This document shows, piece by piece, positions 1 to 7,591 of a stretch of DNA of 15,809 nucleotides (position 1 is the first letter of the stretch; each line of letters starts with the position of its first letter). The stretch is from Pedobacter sp. Lineage in GTDB: Bacteria; Bacteroidota; Bacteroidia; Sphingobacteriales; Sphingobacteriaceae. A program made the translations under genes and the position numbers. The stretch lies in assembly GCA_028287885.1 (NCBI GenBank), contig JAQBOT010000142.1:1-15809 (forward strand), given 5' to 3'. The notes below the pieces were generated by a model. The model ran no database searches, was not told the origin of the DNA, and saw nothing but the letters and a program-made list of their open reading frames with translations.

Positions 1-995
1 GCAATGTATGCATCTGGAAACCTTCTTCAAAAACGCCTTTGTGTGCAATCGCCTGTCAGCATATACTGGCAAAAGTATTACAAGACAACAACATGCCTGA
101 AGGTATAAGCAACCTACTTATAGGAAACGCTGTTGGCGACCTGATGAACAATGACAAACGAATTGGTCTTGTATCTTTTACAGGTTCTACACGCATCGGC
201 CGGATTGTAGCTGCCGCCGTAGCGAACCGCTTTGGCCGCAGCATCCTGGAACTTGGTGGAAACAATTCCATTATCATTTCAAAAGACGCTGATTTAGACA
301 TGTCGATCATTGGAGCGGTATTTGGCGCTGTTGGGACTGCAGGGCAACGTTGTACGTCAACCAGGCGACTCATTGTTCAGGAAGATATCTACGAAGATTT
401 CAAAACGAAGCTGGTAAAAGCATACGGTCAGTTGCGCATTGGCAATCCACTGAATGAAAATAACCACGTTGGTCCATTGATAGATACCGCTGCAGTGGAA
501 ACGTATACAACAGCAATTGCGAGAGGAGAACATGAAGGTGCAAACTTTATCGTGAAAGGTGCCGTGCTAAGCGGTGAGGCATTCGCCTCTGGGTGTTATG
601 TTCAGCCTTGTGTTGCAGAAGTTGAGAATCACTATGATATCGTGCAGGAGGAGACCTTTGCTCCCATCTTGTACCTAATAAAATATAAAACCCTGGATGA
701 AGCGATTGCACTTCAAAACGGCGTACCTCAAGGCTTGTCCTCGGCAATCATGACCTTGAACCTGCGTGAAGCAGAGCAGTTCCTCAGTGCTTCAGGATCT
801 GACTGCGGAATAGCCAATGTTAATATTGGCACTTCCGGCGCGGAAATAGGCGGCGCCTTTGGTGGTGAAAAAGAAACAGGTGGCGGTCGAGAAAGTGGCT
901 CTGACGCCTGGAAAGGTTATATGCGCAGACAAACCAACACAATAAACTACTCCAATACACTTCCTTTAGCTCAGGGTATTAAGTTCGACTTATAA
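1..995 (+). CDS. ALDH7-family aldehyde dehydrogenase (aminoadipate-semialdehyde / piperideine-6-carboxylate type), 5' truncated by window edge
   Basis: The reading frame is open from the first complete codon at position 3 (N-V-C-I-W-K-P-S), so this is the C-terminal two thirds of a protein that starts outside the window; the TTG at 39 is not a real start. The general-base Glu of the ELGG motif is codon 249-251. The catalytic Cys, in G-Q-R-C-T-S, is codon 351-353. The C-terminus carries GGEKETGGGRESGSDAWK, a signature of the ALDH7 (antiquitin/AmaB) branch. That branch oxidises alpha-aminoadipic semialdehyde, in equilibrium with piperideine-6-carboxylate, to aminoadipate with NAD+ in lysine catabolism. 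The exact substrate here is inferred from family resemblance; no other lysine gene is visible in the window. The gene converges on the GIN-domain gene across a structured intergenic region. Confidence 0.92.
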   Translation, partial: NVCIWKPSSKTPLCAIACQHILAKVLQDNNMPEGISNLLIGNAVGDLMNNDKRIGLVSFTGSTRIGRIVAAAVANRFGRSILELGGNNSIIISKDADLDMSIIGAVFGAVGTAGQRCTSTRRLIVQEDIYEDFKTKLVKAYGQLRIGNPLNENNHVGPLIDTAAVETYTTAIARGEHEGANFIVKGAVLSGEAFASGCYVQPCVAEVENHYDIVQEETFAPILYLIKYKTLDEAIALQNGVPQGLSSAIMTLNLREAEQFLSASGSDCGIANVNIGTSGAEIGGAFGGEKETGGGRESGSDAWKGYMRRQTNTINYSNTLPLAQGIKFDL

Positions 996-1052
996 ACCAG
1001 GAAACAGCTTGCTATGAAACAAACAGCAACCAGGCCTATACCTCGCCCCATC

Positions 1053-1072
1053 CAGGGCAAATAGCCCTGTTT
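1053..1072 (+). terminator. Possible weak terminator hairpin after the ALDH gene
   Basis: CAGGGC (1053-1058) and GCCCTG (1064-1069) form a perfect 6-bp GC-rich stem with a 5-base loop, followed by only three T. It lies 58 bases after the ALDH stop codon. It also overlaps the first unit of the 11-bp tandem repeat, so it could be part of that element instead of a terminator. Confidence 0.35.
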
Positions 1073-1116
1073 AGGCCCTGTTTGATCCCTGTTTGCGCCT
1101 TGTTTCGGGCCTGTTT
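1063..1116. repeat. Imperfect 11-bp tandem repeat, five units (core CCTGTTT)
   Basis: Units end at 1072, 1083, 1094, 1105 and 1116: AGCCCTGTTT, AGGCCCTGTTT, GATCCCTGTTT, GCGCCTTGTTT and CGGGCCTGTTT. The 7-base core is CCTGTTT (CTTGTTT in unit 4) and the leading three to four bases vary. The period of 11 is close to one turn of B-DNA, so all cores would face the same side of the helix. No open reading frame accounts for the periodicity. Confidence 0.8.
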
Positions 1117-1124
1117 AATTTGAA

Positions 1125-1158
1125 CTTGCCTGCATGCTGTTAACACGATGCAGGCAAG
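1125..1158. repeat. 34-bp near-perfect palindrome between convergent genes
   Basis: CTTGCCTGCAT (1125-1135) is the exact reverse complement of ATGCAGGCAAG (1148-1158). The centre TGTTAACA (1138-1145) is itself palindromic; only the two bases on each side of it are unpaired. As RNA it would form a strong hairpin on either strand, but neither side has a clear T-run. It may act as a bidirectional transcription barrier or as a protein-binding site. Confidence 0.75.
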
Positions 1159-1179
1159 CTTTCCAAATTGTTATTCCAC

Positions 1180-1213
1180 AAAAAAAGGTGTATCATTTCC
1201 CATGCTACACCTT
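1180..1213 (-). terminator. Rho-independent terminator of the GIN-domain gene
   Basis: Read on the minus strand, AAGGTGTA and TACACCTT pair over 8 bp around a 13-base loop (arms 1206-1213 and 1185-1192). The T-run, seven A on the plus strand at 1180-1186, overlaps the end of the second arm. It starts 35 bases after the stop codon of the minus-strand GIN-domain gene. Confidence 0.7.
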
Positions 1214-1248
1214 CGCTAATCGCTTCGGATTTCCGCTCTCTCTATTTG

Positions 1249-1836
1249 TTATCTTGCTGCGTATGAAGTTGAACTTGCTGTTGAGATTGATGTATCATTT
1301 GATACGAACTTGTCCATATTCAAACTTCCCAAATCAGACATTACAACAATATGGCTATCTGCAGAACCACATAATTTAAGGTCTGCTTTGTCTTTTACAG
1401 AGGTGAATAAGCTTAGCATGTTGGCATCAATATCAGCTGATGCTTGATCTTGTAATGTCACTTTCAAATTTAACAGGTGGAATTTACCTACGGTTTTCAC
1501 GGTCGACTCGTTGGAAGCAGTTATTGCATCAAGGTTATTTACAAAGACAACAACAGAAAGTGGAGATTTTTCAAAGGAGCTGATCCTTAACGTATTTCCT
1601 TGTTGTTGCACCAGCGCATTCTTTCCATAATAGTTGTCATAAACGTTGACACTTTCTTTGCTCGCCTGGATTAGGATGAGTTTCACATTACCAGTAACAA
1701 CAATCTTAGAGATGCTTTTTACCGATGAGATGGTTGTGAAGTTTTTGTTGGTTTCTGTCGCTTGTACAGTACTAACGTTCGCAATGATAACACATCCAAG
1801 AATTACAGCGAAAAGGGTTTTAAGGGGAGTTTTCAT
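1249..1836 (-). CDS. Secreted GIN-domain (DUF2807, putative auto-transporter adhesin head) protein
   Basis: 195 residues. The N-terminus has Lys2 and Lys6, a hydrophobic stretch at about 7-22 and a V-Q-A site at 24-26, so a Sec signal peptide with cleavage near 26 is likely. Cys15 in I-L-G-C is a weaker lipobox alternative. The rest is the beta-rich repetitive pattern of small Bacteroidota GIN proteins, with short alternating hydrophobic strands such as ISKIVVTGNVKLILIQ, LSVVVFVNNLDAI and LSLFTSVKDKADLKL, each turn containing Asp or Asn. The domain is thought to form a beta-helix or beta-prism on the cell surface or in the periplasm; its molecular role is not established. The gene appears monocistronic, with its own terminator downstream. 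No ribosome-binding site is visible; the leader is A-rich. Confidence 0.8.
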   Translation of the reverse strand: MKTPLKTLFAVILGCVIIANVSTVQATETNKNFTTISSVKSISKIVVTGNVKLILIQASKESVNVYDNYYGKNALVQQQGNTLRISSFEKSPLSVVVFVNNLDAITASNESTVKTVGKFHLLNLKVTLQDQASADIDANMLSLFTSVKDKADLKLCGSADSHIVVMSDLGSLNMDKFVSNDTSISTASSTSYAAR

Positions 1837-2026
1837 AATTTTTATTTTTTGTATATTGTAAATCAGTTATTTATAAGTTTTGCATTGTTTGGTATTAAGA
1901 CGCAGTCCTGCAAAGAACGTTTCATGGCTATTTCATTATTTAGACCATGAACATGTAATCCTCGACGAAAACCTGTATTCTTTCGACCAATGCGCTGTAA
2001 AAATTATTACTGGAAGCTTTCAACTT

Positions 2027-2057
2027 TTTGATGGGAACCCAAATTGGTGTATGTTTA
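2027..2057 (+). promoter_or_regulatory. Candidate Bacteroidota promoter for the SNF2 gene
   Basis: TTTG (2027-2030), 19 bases, then TATGTTTA (2050-2057) matches TTTG-N19-TAnnTTTG with one mismatch in the last base. Transcription would start near 2062 and leave a leader of about 40 bases. The rest of the 265-base gap 1837-2101 is AT-rich; I see no gene or clear structure in it. Confidence 0.4.
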
Positions 2058-2101
2058 AGGATTTTATGTGCTTACCTTTTCTTGTTTTCAACTTTTAGCC
2101 C

Positions 2102-4993
2102 ATGTTACGCGTCGATAGCTCCAAACCCTGTAAAATAGTATATGCTGTCTGTAAGCATGATTTTTTGGGCTATTTGATTGAGCCACACATGGTACAACTT
2201 AATCCACATGGCGATTTCTCTTTAACTTACCAACGGATCTTTAGCCATACAGCCAAAGAATTCAGTAAACATCTTACAGAGATAGACTTGAAGATGATCA
2301 AGATTCTGGATGAGACTGAACAAGACCACATCATTAAAAAGTATCATAAAAAGCCGGTTCGGCCTTTTGAATTCTTTAGTAAAGTATTCGAGGAGAAGTT
2401 TTACGATAAGGTTCGCCCGAGAATCGAAAAAAGACTGCACGAAGTTCTGAATACACCTGAGGTATGCAAATCCCTATTCTTAATGGGAAAAGATGGCTGG
2501 CCCGTAGAAAAGAAACTCAGCATTGCCTCAGAACCGGCAACAATACTGTTTCATTTTAGAAGAAATGAAATAGAGACCCGGTACTTCCCTACTATAAAAT
2601 ATAAGGGTTCCAGAATCGACTTCATGTTTAAAGATGCGCAGCTGATCAGTAATCAACCTGCATGGTTGTTACTAGACGATATTCTGTACTTCTTTGAACA
2701 GCAGATGGAAGGAAAGAAATTGCAACCTTTTTTGAACAAGCGCTACATAACCATTCCTAAATCTGCAGAACAAGCCTATTTCGAAAAGTTTGTTGCACCA
2801 CTTATAGAGAAATACCATGTGTATGCAGAAGGCTTTGAAATTATTACCGAAAAACACCTGCCGACACCCGTGCTCAAGGTGATCTTTATCGAGGAAGGTA
2901 TTTCACAGACTCAGCTTTGTTTTCGCTACGGAAACTATGCTTTTGGTATGGGTGATGGTCAGAAAGTTACTGTCCGGGTAAACCAAGAGGAGGAGCAGTA
3001 CACGTTTATCCGCATCAAACGGGACACCGATTGGGAAAAGGCCAAATTTGCGGAACTGTTGAAAATGGGTCTTAAAAAGGTAAGCGCCCTGTTCTATAAC
3101 CTGGAATTATCATCTGCAGACGAAGACTCTACTTATGGAATACTAAACTGGGCAAACGAACACCTGGCAGAATTGGAGGAAAAAGGCTTTCAAATTGAGC
3201 AGGAATCTGGCGCCAAGAAGTTTTTGATTGCTTCAAATCATATCGACTTCGAAATAAAGGAGCAAAACGACTGGTTTGACATCAATGCCATTGTTTACTT
3301 CGGACCATTTCCGATTCCTTTTATTGCATTACGTCAGCATATCCTGCATAAAAAACGCGAGTTCCTGCTTCCGGACGGCTCCATTGCGATAATCCCTGAA
3401 AAGTGGTTTACGCAGTACGGAAGTTTATTTAATTTCTCTAGCTCGGGCAAATCATTGAAACTGCACAAGCATCATATTGGCTTAATCAATGACCTTTCGG
3501 AAGATAGCATAGCGCACATTACGCTTAGCCGCAAACTGGAACGTTTAAGTGATTTCGAGGATATCGGCGATATTCCAATGCCCGTTCATTTTAAAGGTCA
3601 CCTAAGAAGCTACCAGAAAGCCGGGTACAACTGGTTCAGCTTTTTGAGGGAATATAGTTTTGGCGGATGCCTCGCTGATGACATGGGTTTAGGTAAAACC
3701 ATTCAAACGCTTGCGATGCTGCAGAAGATTAAGGAGGAAGATGCTGCATCTGCAACCCGAAGTACCTCTCTGATCATCATGCCAACATCATTGATTTACA
3801 ACTGGCAAAATGAAGCTAAGAAGTTTACACCGCAGCTAAAAATTCTTGCACATACAGGCGGTACCAGGATCAAAGATGTGAGTCATTTTATCGACTACGA
3901 CATCATCATTACCACCTACGGTATTACCCGCATCGATACAGAAATCATCAATGATTTTTACTTCAATTACATTATACTAGACGAGAGTCAGAACATTAAA
4001 AATCCGGCATCTAAGTCGTTTAAAGCCGTTCGATCCCTTAAGTCGAGGCATAAGCTTATTCTAAGTGGAACTCCTGTAGAGAATTCAGTAAGCGACCTAT
4101 GGACCCAGCTTACCTTCCTGAATCCCGGACTGCTTGGTACACAATCCTTCTTTAATGAGGAGTATGTACAGGCCATTGAGAAGAAAAAAGACGAGGAAAA
4201 AGCACGTAAACTGCAGTCTATTATAAAACCTTTTGTGCTCAGAAGAACCAAAGAACAGGTTGCTGAGGAATTGCCGCCGAAGACCGAGCAGATCTTCTAT
4301 TGTGATATGACCGAAGACCAAGCGGCATATTATGAGAAAACAAAGTCTGCATACCGGAATGATCTGTTAAGCAGCATGGATGATGGCAGTTACAATAAGA
4401 AGCAGGTGCAAATCTTGCAGGGCTTAACTGCATTGAGGCAACTTGCCAATCACCCCTTTATGATCGACGAGGAATACGATTCGGATTCCGGCAAGTTCAA
4501 GAACGTGATCCACGCATTGGATAATGTTTTAAAAGGTGGCCATAAAGTATTGATCTTCTCTCAGTTTGTAAAGCATCTGAATATTTTCCGCACAGAGTTT
4601 GACAACAAACACATTCCTTACGCATATCTGGATGGGGCAACGAAAAACAGAGGGGAAACTGTAGCCGACTTCCAGAATAATCCAGACCTTAAAGTATTTC
4701 TAATCTCTATAAAGGCTGGAGGCGTTGGCTTAAATCTTACTCAAGCAGACTATGTGTTTATTTTGGATCCATGGTGGAATCCGGCCGTAGAACAACAGGC
4801 AATAGACAGAAGTCACAGGATTGGGCAGGATAAGAAGGTTTTCATTTATAAATTCATAGCAAAGGATACCGTGGAGGAGAAAATACTTGCCTTGCAAAAT
4901 AGAAAAAAGCGACTGGCGAGCTCTCTGATCACCACTGAAGAAAGCTTCTTTAAGTCGCTTACGAAGGCTGACATCCGGGAAATGCTGGAGTAA
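2102..4993 (+). CDS. SNF2-family DEAD/DEAH-box ATPase (DNA translocase/helicase-like)
   Basis: 963 residues. The C-terminal half is a complete SNF2 motor: Walker A DDMGLGKT at 526-533, the P-T-S-L-I-Y-N-W motif Ia region, motif II DESQ at 627-630 (instead of DEAH), motif III LILSGTPVENS, L-R-R-T-K-E-Q-V, then the second RecA lobe with KVLIFSQF, the GGVGLNLTQAD motif V region and motif VI DRSHRIGQ at 902-909. These proteins use ATP to translocate on double-stranded DNA and remodel protein-DNA complexes. The first ~500 residues have no motif I can name; they resemble the long N-terminal part of bacterial stand-alone SNF2 proteins. No Zn-binding SWIM Cys cluster is visible. The first ATG of the frame fits the putative promoter upstream. 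The partner or target is unknown. The stop codon abuts that of aat. Confidence 0.9.
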   Translation: MLRVDSSKPCKIVYAVCKHDFLGYLIEPHMVQLNPHGDFSLTYQRIFSHTAKEFSKHLTEIDLKMIKILDETEQDHIIKKYHKKPVRPFEFFSKVFEEKFYDKVRPRIEKRLHEVLNTPEVCKSLFLMGKDGWPVEKKLSIASEPATILFHFRRNEIETRYFPTIKYKGSRIDFMFKDAQLISNQPAWLLLDDILYFFEQQMEGKKLQPFLNKRYITIPKSAEQAYFEKFVAPLIEKYHVYAEGFEIITEKHLPTPVLKVIFIEEGISQTQLCFRYGNYAFGMGDGQKVTVRVNQEEEQYTFIRIKRDTDWEKAKFAELLKMGLKKVSALFYNLELSSADEDSTYGILNWANEHLAELEEKGFQIEQESGAKKFLIASNHIDFEIKEQNDWFDINAIVYFGPFPIPFIALRQHILHKKREFLLPDGSIAIIPEKWFTQYGSLFNFSSSGKSLKLHKHHIGLINDLSEDSIAHITLSRKLERLSDFEDIGDIPMPVHFKGHLRSYQKAGYNWFSFLREYSFGGCLADDMGLGKTIQTLAMLQKIKEEDAASATRSTSLIIMPTSLIYNWQNEAKKFTPQLKILAHTGGTRIKDVSHFIDYDIIITTYGITRIDTEIINDFYFNYIILDESQNIKNPASKSFKAVRSLKSRHKLILSGTPVENSVSDLWTQLTFLNPGLLGTQSFFNEEYVQAIEKKKDEEKARKLQSIIKPFVLRRTKEQVAEELPPKTEQIFYCDMTEDQAAYYEKTKSAYRNDLLSSMDDGSYNKKQVQILQGLTALRQLANHPFMIDEEYDSDSGKFKNVIHALDNVLKGGHKVLIFSQFVKHLNIFRTEFDNKHIPYAYLDGATKNRGETVADFQNNPDLKVFLISIKAGGVGLNLTQADYVFILDPWWNPAVEQQAIDRSHRIGQDKKVFIYKFIAKDTVEEKILALQNRKKRLASSLITTEESFFKSLTKADIREMLE

Positions 4994-5629
4994 TTATTTT
5001 CGGTTCAAGATTTCCATGTACTGTGCTCTGGGGATCATTTCTGCGCCCAGACTCATCAAGTGGTCATTTGGCATCTGACAATCGATGAGGTCAAACTCCT
5101 GTGTACGGCAAAGGCAGATGAATGCTGCTTTCGAGGCATTAGTCATTAAGCTAAACATGCTTTCACCACAGAATACTTTTCCGACAATATTCCCATATAA
5201 GCCACCAACCAGCACTTCATTGTGCCAAACCTCAAAACTATGTGCAATACCAAGTTCATGGAGACGGATATAGGCTTTTCTCATTGCGCTGGTTATCCAG
5301 GTACCATCCTGATCCTTGCGGAAAACCGCTGAGCAGTTTTCGATGACCTGCTTAAAGGCCTGGTTCCTACTGATCTTAAATGTACCGGATTTCAACACCT
5401 TAGCCATGCTCTTGCTTACCTTAACATGCTCAGGAAACACAACACAGCGCTCATGCGGAGCAAACCAAAGAATAGGATCGTCATCACTGAACCATGGAAA
5501 AATACCACTTTGATAAGCTAAGAGCAAGCGCTCCGGGCTTAGGTCGCCGCCTACAGCAAGCAAGCCATCCTCATCTGCAAAGGCAGGTTCAGGAAACACA
5601 ATCTCATCATCAAGTAGTCTAAAAACCAT
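4994..5629 (-). CDS. aat: Leucyl/phenylalanyl-tRNA--protein transferase
   Basis: 211 residues, close to the usual 200-240. Aat moves Leu or Phe from aminoacyl-tRNA to the N-terminal Arg or Lys of proteins, creating a destabilising N-degron for the ClpS/ClpAP pathway in the cytoplasm. Recognised from G-I-F-P-W-F at 42-47 near the N-terminus, T-W-I..M..AY..LH..GIAHSFE at 110-133, GGLYG at 142-146 and F-C-G-E-S-M-F-S at 153-160, all hallmark motifs of the family. It lies 22 bases after the App1-like gene on the same strand, so the two are probably co-transcribed. Its stop codon touches that of the converging SNF2 gene, leaving no space for a terminator. Confidence 0.96.
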   Translation of the reverse strand: MVFRLLDDEIVFPEPAFADEDGLLAVGGDLSPERLLLAYQSGIFPWFSDDDPILWFAPHERCVVFPEHVKVSKSMAKVLKSGTFKISRNQAFKQVIENCSAVFRKDQDGTWITSAMRKAYIRLHELGIAHSFEVWHNEVLVGGLYGNIVGKVFCGESMFSLMTNASKAAFICLCRTQEFDLIDCQMPNDHLMSLGAEMIPRAQYMEILNRK

Positions 5630-5651
5630 TAAGCAATATTACACAATCCAT

Positions 5652-6662
5652 CTAAATGACGTTTTCTAAACCTTCGATTTCTTCTAAAGGAGCGATTAGC
5701 CCAATGGTGCGAGAATGTGTGATCGCTTCTGAACTGTTGCGGAAGAGGCAAGTTTTGATGCCCAATGTTCGAATCGTATTGAGCGTTTCTTTCGTTTTTT
5801 CTGCATTTGCCGGTACGATGTTTCGGATATAAACCGCTTCGACCTTCTCCGGATACTTGGCGGCAATGGTCGCATAAATGTTCGGATCCTGTTGAGAGTT
5901 GTCGCCGAAGAAAACAAACCTCTGGTGGGGGAAAGCACTAATTATGCGCATTACCCGCAGCAATTTGCCTTCATGACCGGTTTTGCCCGTACGGATAAGG
6001 TTGGTCCACATCTTTATTTGGTTAAGTAGAAAAACCCCTTCGGGAAGGTTATTAAAACGAAAGGTTTCCACCAGGTAATCATACAAGTTCCATTCTGAGC
6101 TGGAAACGTAAAAGAAAGGGTTTGGCTTGTCTACCGTGGTATGAGAAAGCGCCAATAAAGAATAATGAAGTTGGGTACCCGGGAAGGTTTTTCTAGTACG
6201 AGGATTCTTAATAAACAACTCCCTCAGCCTTTTAAGTACTGTTGCAGAATGAGAAACCATAATCGTATCATCCACATCAGAGACAAAGGCGTACTGGGTG
6301 CTGTGGGGAATATAGACCGTGCCGGTACAATCGGCAAGAACCGTTTCATCAACATCAAGAGCCTCTACCTTCACCTCGTGCCAGCCTGTAGTAAGCTCTT
6401 TGCCAGCATCCCACTCGAATTTAAAGAACCCGTCATATTCGGCAACCTGAGTCAGGATCTGATCCTGAAATTGGAGCCGTACTTTTAAAAAAGGGTAAGG
6501 TTTTAAGATAAAGAGTTTTAGCAGATACACGACGTTTACCAGCAGGTTATTGCTGTAATTCTGAGTAATCTTAGCCCTAAATTTAAAGGCATTGCCATAA
6601 ATTACGAGATTATGGCTATGGCCGTAACCATGATACAACTTGATACTTACAGAATTATTCAT
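5652..6662 (-). CDS. App1-like phosphatidate phosphatase (DUF2183)
   Basis: 336 residues. Yeast App1, the named member of this HAD-like family, dephosphorylates phosphatidate to diacylglycerol. The catalytic DxDxT motif is FVSDVDDT (D129, D131, T133 in DVDDT). SSSEWNLYD at 187-195, K-T-G-H-E-G-K at about 227-233 and FFGDNSQQDPNIY at 251-263 complete the HAD-type active site. Residues 1-120 form the beta-rich N-terminal domain common in bacterial homologues. No signal peptide is evident, so the protein is probably cytoplasmic or peripheral to the inner membrane. Start codons of this gene and the diacylglycerol kinase gene are 53 bases apart and divergent. Lipid phosphatase activity of bacterial homologues is inferred from yeast App1. 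Confidence 0.85.
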   Translation of the reverse strand: MNNSVSIKLYHGYGHSHNLVIYGNAFKFRAKITQNYSNNLLVNVVYLLKLFILKPYPFLKVRLQFQDQILTQVAEYDGFFKFEWDAGKELTTGWHEVKVEALDVDETVLADCTGTVYIPHSTQYAFVSDVDDTIMVSHSATVLKRLRELFIKNPRTRKTFPGTQLHYSLLALSHTTVDKPNPFFYVSSSEWNLYDYLVETFRFNNLPEGVFLLNQIKMWTNLIRTGKTGHEGKLLRVMRIISAFPHQRFVFFGDNSQQDPNIYATIAAKYPEKVEAVYIRNIVPANAEKTKETLNTIRTLGIKTCLFRNSSEAITHSRTIGLIAPLEEIEGLENVI

Positions 6663-6673
6663 TGAGATTAAAA

Positions 6674-6688
6674 CAGACTTCTAATCTG
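6674..6688. promoter_or_regulatory. Imperfect dyad in the divergent App1/DAG-kinase gap
   Basis: CAGACTTCTAATCTG has matching ends (CAGAcT / AaTCTG, one mismatch) and is almost centred in the 53-base region between the two divergent start codons. It could be an operator for both genes. No convincing TAnnTTTG element is seen on either strand here, so the promoters remain unplaced. Confidence 0.25.
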
Positions 6689-6715
6689 CTTGTTTGTGAA
6701 ATTAAAGAATATTGC

Positions 6716-7591
6716 ATGGAGCCGGAGTCTTTAGCGTTAAAATTTTTAATCATACTTAACAAGGGCGCGGGAAATGGAGCCGTCGATTATAAGGAGGTAA
6801 TCTCGGAGCATTTTAGCGGACTTCCTCATAATTACGAACTCTACGAGTTGCCTGATAACATTCAAGAGGAGGATTTAAAAAAGAAAATTAATGAATCCGC
6901 ACCAGACCGGATTATTGCCATTGGCGGCGATGGGACGCTAAAACTTGTGGCCCAGTGCCAGCTGGAGTCGAACATTCCAATTGGGATTATCCCCGGGGGA
7001 TCTGCAAATGGGATGGCAAAAGAGCTGGGCATCCCCCTAGACGTAAGTGAAGCCTTGACGACGGCGGTGAACGGCCTGCCTAAAAAGATTCACGTAGTTA
7101 TGGTGAACAAGGAACTCTGCATCCACCTTTCCGACATTGGATTTAATGCCTATGTAATTAAGAAATTTGACAGTCTCCCAGACCGGGGTATGTGGGCCTA
7201 TGCAAAGGCAGCATGGCAGGCCATTTGGCATCACCACAAAATGGAAGTTTCCTTTAGTATTGAAGGTGAAGAAATTTGCTCGGAAGCAGCAATGGTTGTT
7301 ATTGCGAATGCGACAATGTACGGAACGGGTGTGAAGATTAATCCTGAGGGGAAGTTGGATGATGATGTTTTTGAGATCATCCTAGTGAAGAACTATTCTA
7401 TACTTGAGATTTTGAAACTTAAATTCACAAGCCTTCCTTTCAACCCCGAAAACATCGAGCTGTTTAAGACGCAAAAGCTAACGATCAAATCCAAACATCA
7501 AGCCCATTTTCAGGTAGATGGTGAGTACATGGGCAAAGTGCACACAATCAGTGCACACATTATTCCAGATGCCATTCAAATTATTGTTTAG
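6716..7591 (+). CDS. Diacylglycerol kinase family lipid kinase (YegS/DgkB type)
   Basis: 291 residues from ATG 6716. A TTG-initiated version 18 codons longer would start inside the divergent promoter region and is less likely. The N-terminal DAGK catalytic domain begins with LIILNKGAGN; the nucleotide-binding GGDGT motif is at 70-74, and PGGSANGMA at 93-101 replaces the more usual GTxND. The C-terminal beta-sandwich contains the conserved V-D-G-E element (FQVDGEYMG), which contributes metal and substrate binding in this family. Expected reaction: ATP-dependent phosphorylation of diacylglycerol or a related lipid to phosphatidate. The gene is divergent from a predicted phosphatidate phosphatase, the reverse reaction. 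Its last 11 bases overlap the 3' end of a converging membrane-protein gene. Confidence 0.88.
   Translation: MEPESLALKFLIILNKGAGNGAVDYKEVISEHFSGLPHNYELYELPDNIQEEDLKKKINESAPDRIIAIGGDGTLKLVAQCQLESNIPIGIIPGGSANGMAKELGIPLDVSEALTTAVNGLPKKIHVVMVNKELCIHLSDIGFNAYVIKKFDSLPDRGMWAYAKAAWQAIWHHHKMEVSFSIEGEEICSEAAMVVIANATMYGTGVKINPEGKLDDDVFEIILVKNYSILEILKLKFTSLPFNPENIELFKTQKLTIKSKHQAHFQVDGEYMGKVHTISAHIIPDAIQIIV

Noticed and set aside
1134..1379. Plus-strand frame across 1134-1379
   Set aside because: It runs through the palindrome, the terminator and the antisense of the GIN gene and encodes no recognisable protein.
1880..2098. 72-codon plus-strand frame before the SNF2 gene
   Set aside because: It spans the likely SNF2 promoter, has non-protein-like composition and no start signal.
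6662..6715. TTG-initiated 18-codon extension of the diacylglycerol kinase
   Set aside because: It would start on top of the divergent start codon of the App1-like gene; ATG 6716 gives the normal family length and N-terminus.
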